Below are positions 62,739 through 64,000 of a stretch of 64,000 bases of DNA, one piece after another. The stretch comes from Phormidium tanganyikae FI6-MK23. Its GTDB lineage: Bacteria > Cyanobacteriota > Cyanobacteriia > Leptolyngbyales > Leptolyngbyaceae. A program made the translations under genes and the position numbers. Below the pieces are notes generated by a model. That model was not told the DNA's origin. It ran no database searches and saw only the letters and a list, made by a program, of their open reading frames with translations. Where the stretch lies: positions 62,001-126,000 of the forward strand of contig JAHHHU010000014.1 of assembly GCA_019359175.1 (NCBI GenBank), in the 5' to 3' direction. How positions within the stretch are numbered: position 1 is the stretch's first letter; each line of letters begins with the position of its first letter.

Positions 62739-63496
62739 GCATCTTCAATCTGACAGTAAGGGCGACTGTAGCTTAAAGGTGGCTCTAATGCGTGTTCGGT
62801 TAATAATTCTGGATCGCTCATAATTCTCTCTGTTGCACCATCGAATGCGATTTGCCCTTTGCTTAGAACAATGGTTCGATCGCACAATTCCAAAGCCAAA
62901 TCCAGATCATGCGTTGCAATCAATTGAGTGAGAGGCAACGTATCTAAAAGTTCAATCAACTGACGACGCGATCGCGGATCAAGCTGTGCAGAGGGTTCAT
63001 CTAATACGAGAACTTGAGGCTGCATTGCGAGAACTCCCGCGATCGCGACTCTTTTTTTCTCTCCACCTGATAAACCGTTTGCACTTCGAGATCCATATGC
63101 TTCAGGATCAAGTCCAACACAGTGCATTGCATGAACCGATCGATCAGTTAGTGCTTGTCCAGTCACTCCTTGATTCAACGGGCCAAAAGTAATGTCTTCC
63201 CAGACCGTAGGCATGAACAATTGATCATCAGGATTTTGAAAAACTAAACCCACAAAGTTACGAATCTGTTTGAGGTTTTGGGTTTCGACTGGAAGTTCAC
63301 CCGCAATCACCTGACCGACCTGCGGTGTAATCAAGCCATTAAAGTGCATCAGCAGTGTAGATTTTCCAGAGCCGTTCGCGCCGACTAAAGCGACTCGTTC
63401 AGCCGCGCGAATTGAGACAGTCACGCCATTCAGCGCTTGAGTCCCATCTGGGTAAGCATAAGAGAGATTGTAAATCTCGATCGGATTATGGTGCAT
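62723..63496 (-). CDS. cbiO: ECF-type transporter ATPase (CbiO/EcfA)
   Basis: A 257-residue ABC ATPase with Walker A LVGANGSGKSTLLMHF, Q-loop VFQNPDDQLFMPTVWEDI, signature LSGGEKKRVAIAG and Walker B VLVLDEPSAQLDPRSRRQ. The NPDDQLF segment is characteristic of ECF/CbiO ATPases. With the CbiQ-like gene it energises uptake of cobalt or nickel. It overlaps the upstream cbiQ frame by 11 bases. Confidence 0.93.
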   Translation of the reverse strand: MHHNPIEIYNLSYAYPDGTQALNGVTVSIRAAERVALVGANGSGKSTLLMHFNGLITPQVGQVIAGELPVETQNLKQIRNFVGLVFQNPDDQLFMPTVWEDITFGPLNQGVTGQALTDRSVHAMHCVGLDPEAYGSRSANGLSGGEKKRVAIAGVLAMQPQVLVLDEPSAQLDPRSRRQLIELLDTLPLTQLIATHDLDLALELCDRTIVLSKGQIAFDGATERIMSDPELLTEHALEPPLSYSRPYCQIEDAYNNA

Positions 63497-64000
63497 GAAA
63501 TAAATAAAATGCCTGACCGAACAATGAAACTGCGATCGTAAAAGTCAACGCTAGAATATCGCGTCGTCCCCCTTTCTGAACCTCTGCAATTGGAGGTAAA
63601 CCTTGATACCCTCTTGCTAACATGGCTTGATGCACTCGTTCGCCGCGCTCATATGTGCGAATAAACAACGAACCAAACATATTGCCAACAATAATGCGCT
63701 GACGTTTGGGATTGCTCAATAGATTCCGCGATCGAGCCGCTCTCTGCATTGCGCTAAACTCATCACTCAACACAGAGATATACCGATACATTGAAGAGAG
63801 AATTGCAACGAGCAAGGGTGGCATCTTCAGAGCAGCCAGCGCATGAAGTAACGCTGGAACTGAAGTCGTTAAAACTAAAGTATTCAGAATCAATAATGAC
63901 AAGAGCGCTTTAAGTGAAACGCTTCCTAAAACGGTTAAGCCTTCAGTTGTGATTTGTATCCAACCCCATTGGAATAAAACATGACCGCCCCCTCGAAACA
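63486..64000 (-). CDS. cbiQ: ECF transporter transmembrane protein CbiQ, 5' end outside the window
   Basis: The minus frame stays open to base 64000 (about 171 codons) and continues outside, so the start is not seen. Visible segments are GGGHVLFQWGWIQIT, LLHALAALKMPPLLVAILSSMYRYI, MQRAARSR and the coupling-helix motif ERGERVHQAMLARGY (A-R-G family motif). A closing span (DILALTFTIAVSLFGQAFYLF) ends the protein. It couples ATPase CbiO to a substrate-binding CbiM-type component, which should lie upstream outside the window. Confidence 0.93.
   Translation of the reverse strand, partial: FRGGGHVLFQWGWIQITTEGLTVLGSVSLKALLSLLILNTLVLTTSVPALLHALAALKMPPLLVAILSSMYRYISVLSDEFSAMQRAARSRNLLSNPKRQRIIVGNMFGSLFIRTYERGERVHQAMLARGYQGLPPIAEVQKGGRRDILALTFTIAVSLFGQAFYLFHAP

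Noticed and set aside
1-64000. tRNA/rRNA genes and intact transposases
   Set aside because: No T-loop/acceptor pattern, rRNA block or transposase catalytic frame was recognised on either strand; by-eye scanning can miss a tRNA.

Overview
This window is about 64 kb of cyanobacterial chromosome. The evidence is the very frequent GCGATCGC (HIP1) octamer, photosystem I psaK, several small protein families known mainly from cyanobacteria (DUF3122, alr4036-type PPOX, rimO-crhR), and PEP-CTERM / WGxxGxxG sorting tags. An HpsE-like glycosyltransferase and the general gene style suggest a filamentous, Leptolyngbya-like non-heterocystous lineage; that placement is inference.

Layout. 1-2.4 kb: an AlbA_2/HATPase regulator-type protein running off the left edge with hexapeptide repeats, a tiny membrane ORF, nested inverted repeats and a radC remnant. 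2.5-9.3 kb (minus strand): psaK, an atzE-like amidase with its AtzG-like partner and a free-standing AtzF C-terminal domain, aroQ, a 43-aa conserved-looking protein, cinA, a WecA-type transferase and glyA. 9.6-23 kb: glmU, a response regulator, lipA, secreted or surface proteins (PEP-CTERM, proline-rich, Ser/Thr/Pro-rich, L,D-transpeptidase), a GT21, a lipase, a decayed toxin-antitoxin pair, and GT4 and HpsE-like glycosyltransferases.

23.4-29.5 kb: formamidase, a biuret-hydrolase-like cysteine hydrolase and a BMP-type Tat lipoprotein, followed by a sensor kinase with a degenerate ATPase domain and a membrane Ser/Thr kinase. Together with the atzE/atzG/atzF-C genes at 3-5 kb this suggests scavenging of nitrogen from a small amide or ureide. 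29.7-36.5 kb: housekeeping genes (hemE, SDR, ParA, P-loop kinase, glgC, gcvT, gcvH). 36.5-42.8 kb: an accessory island with one intact RelE-type pair, a vapBC pair whose toxin is broken, a frameshifted phd, small coiled-coil genes, and a two-gene ATPase plus tail-anchored TPR system. The ATPase N-terminus has been disrupted by a quasi-palindromic mutation.

42.8-64 kb: lipoprotein, O-methyltransferase, cbiD carrying an in-frame palindromic repeat insertion, guaA, DUF3122, DUF29, a CDF metal transporter, photolyase, DnaQ-type exonuclease, the rimO-crhR cold-response operon, an HlyD adaptor, a two-module M16 peptidase, glutathione peroxidase, and the start of a CbiO/CbiQ ECF metal importer that leaves the window on the right. 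No rRNA, tRNA, CRISPR array or intact transposase gene was seen.
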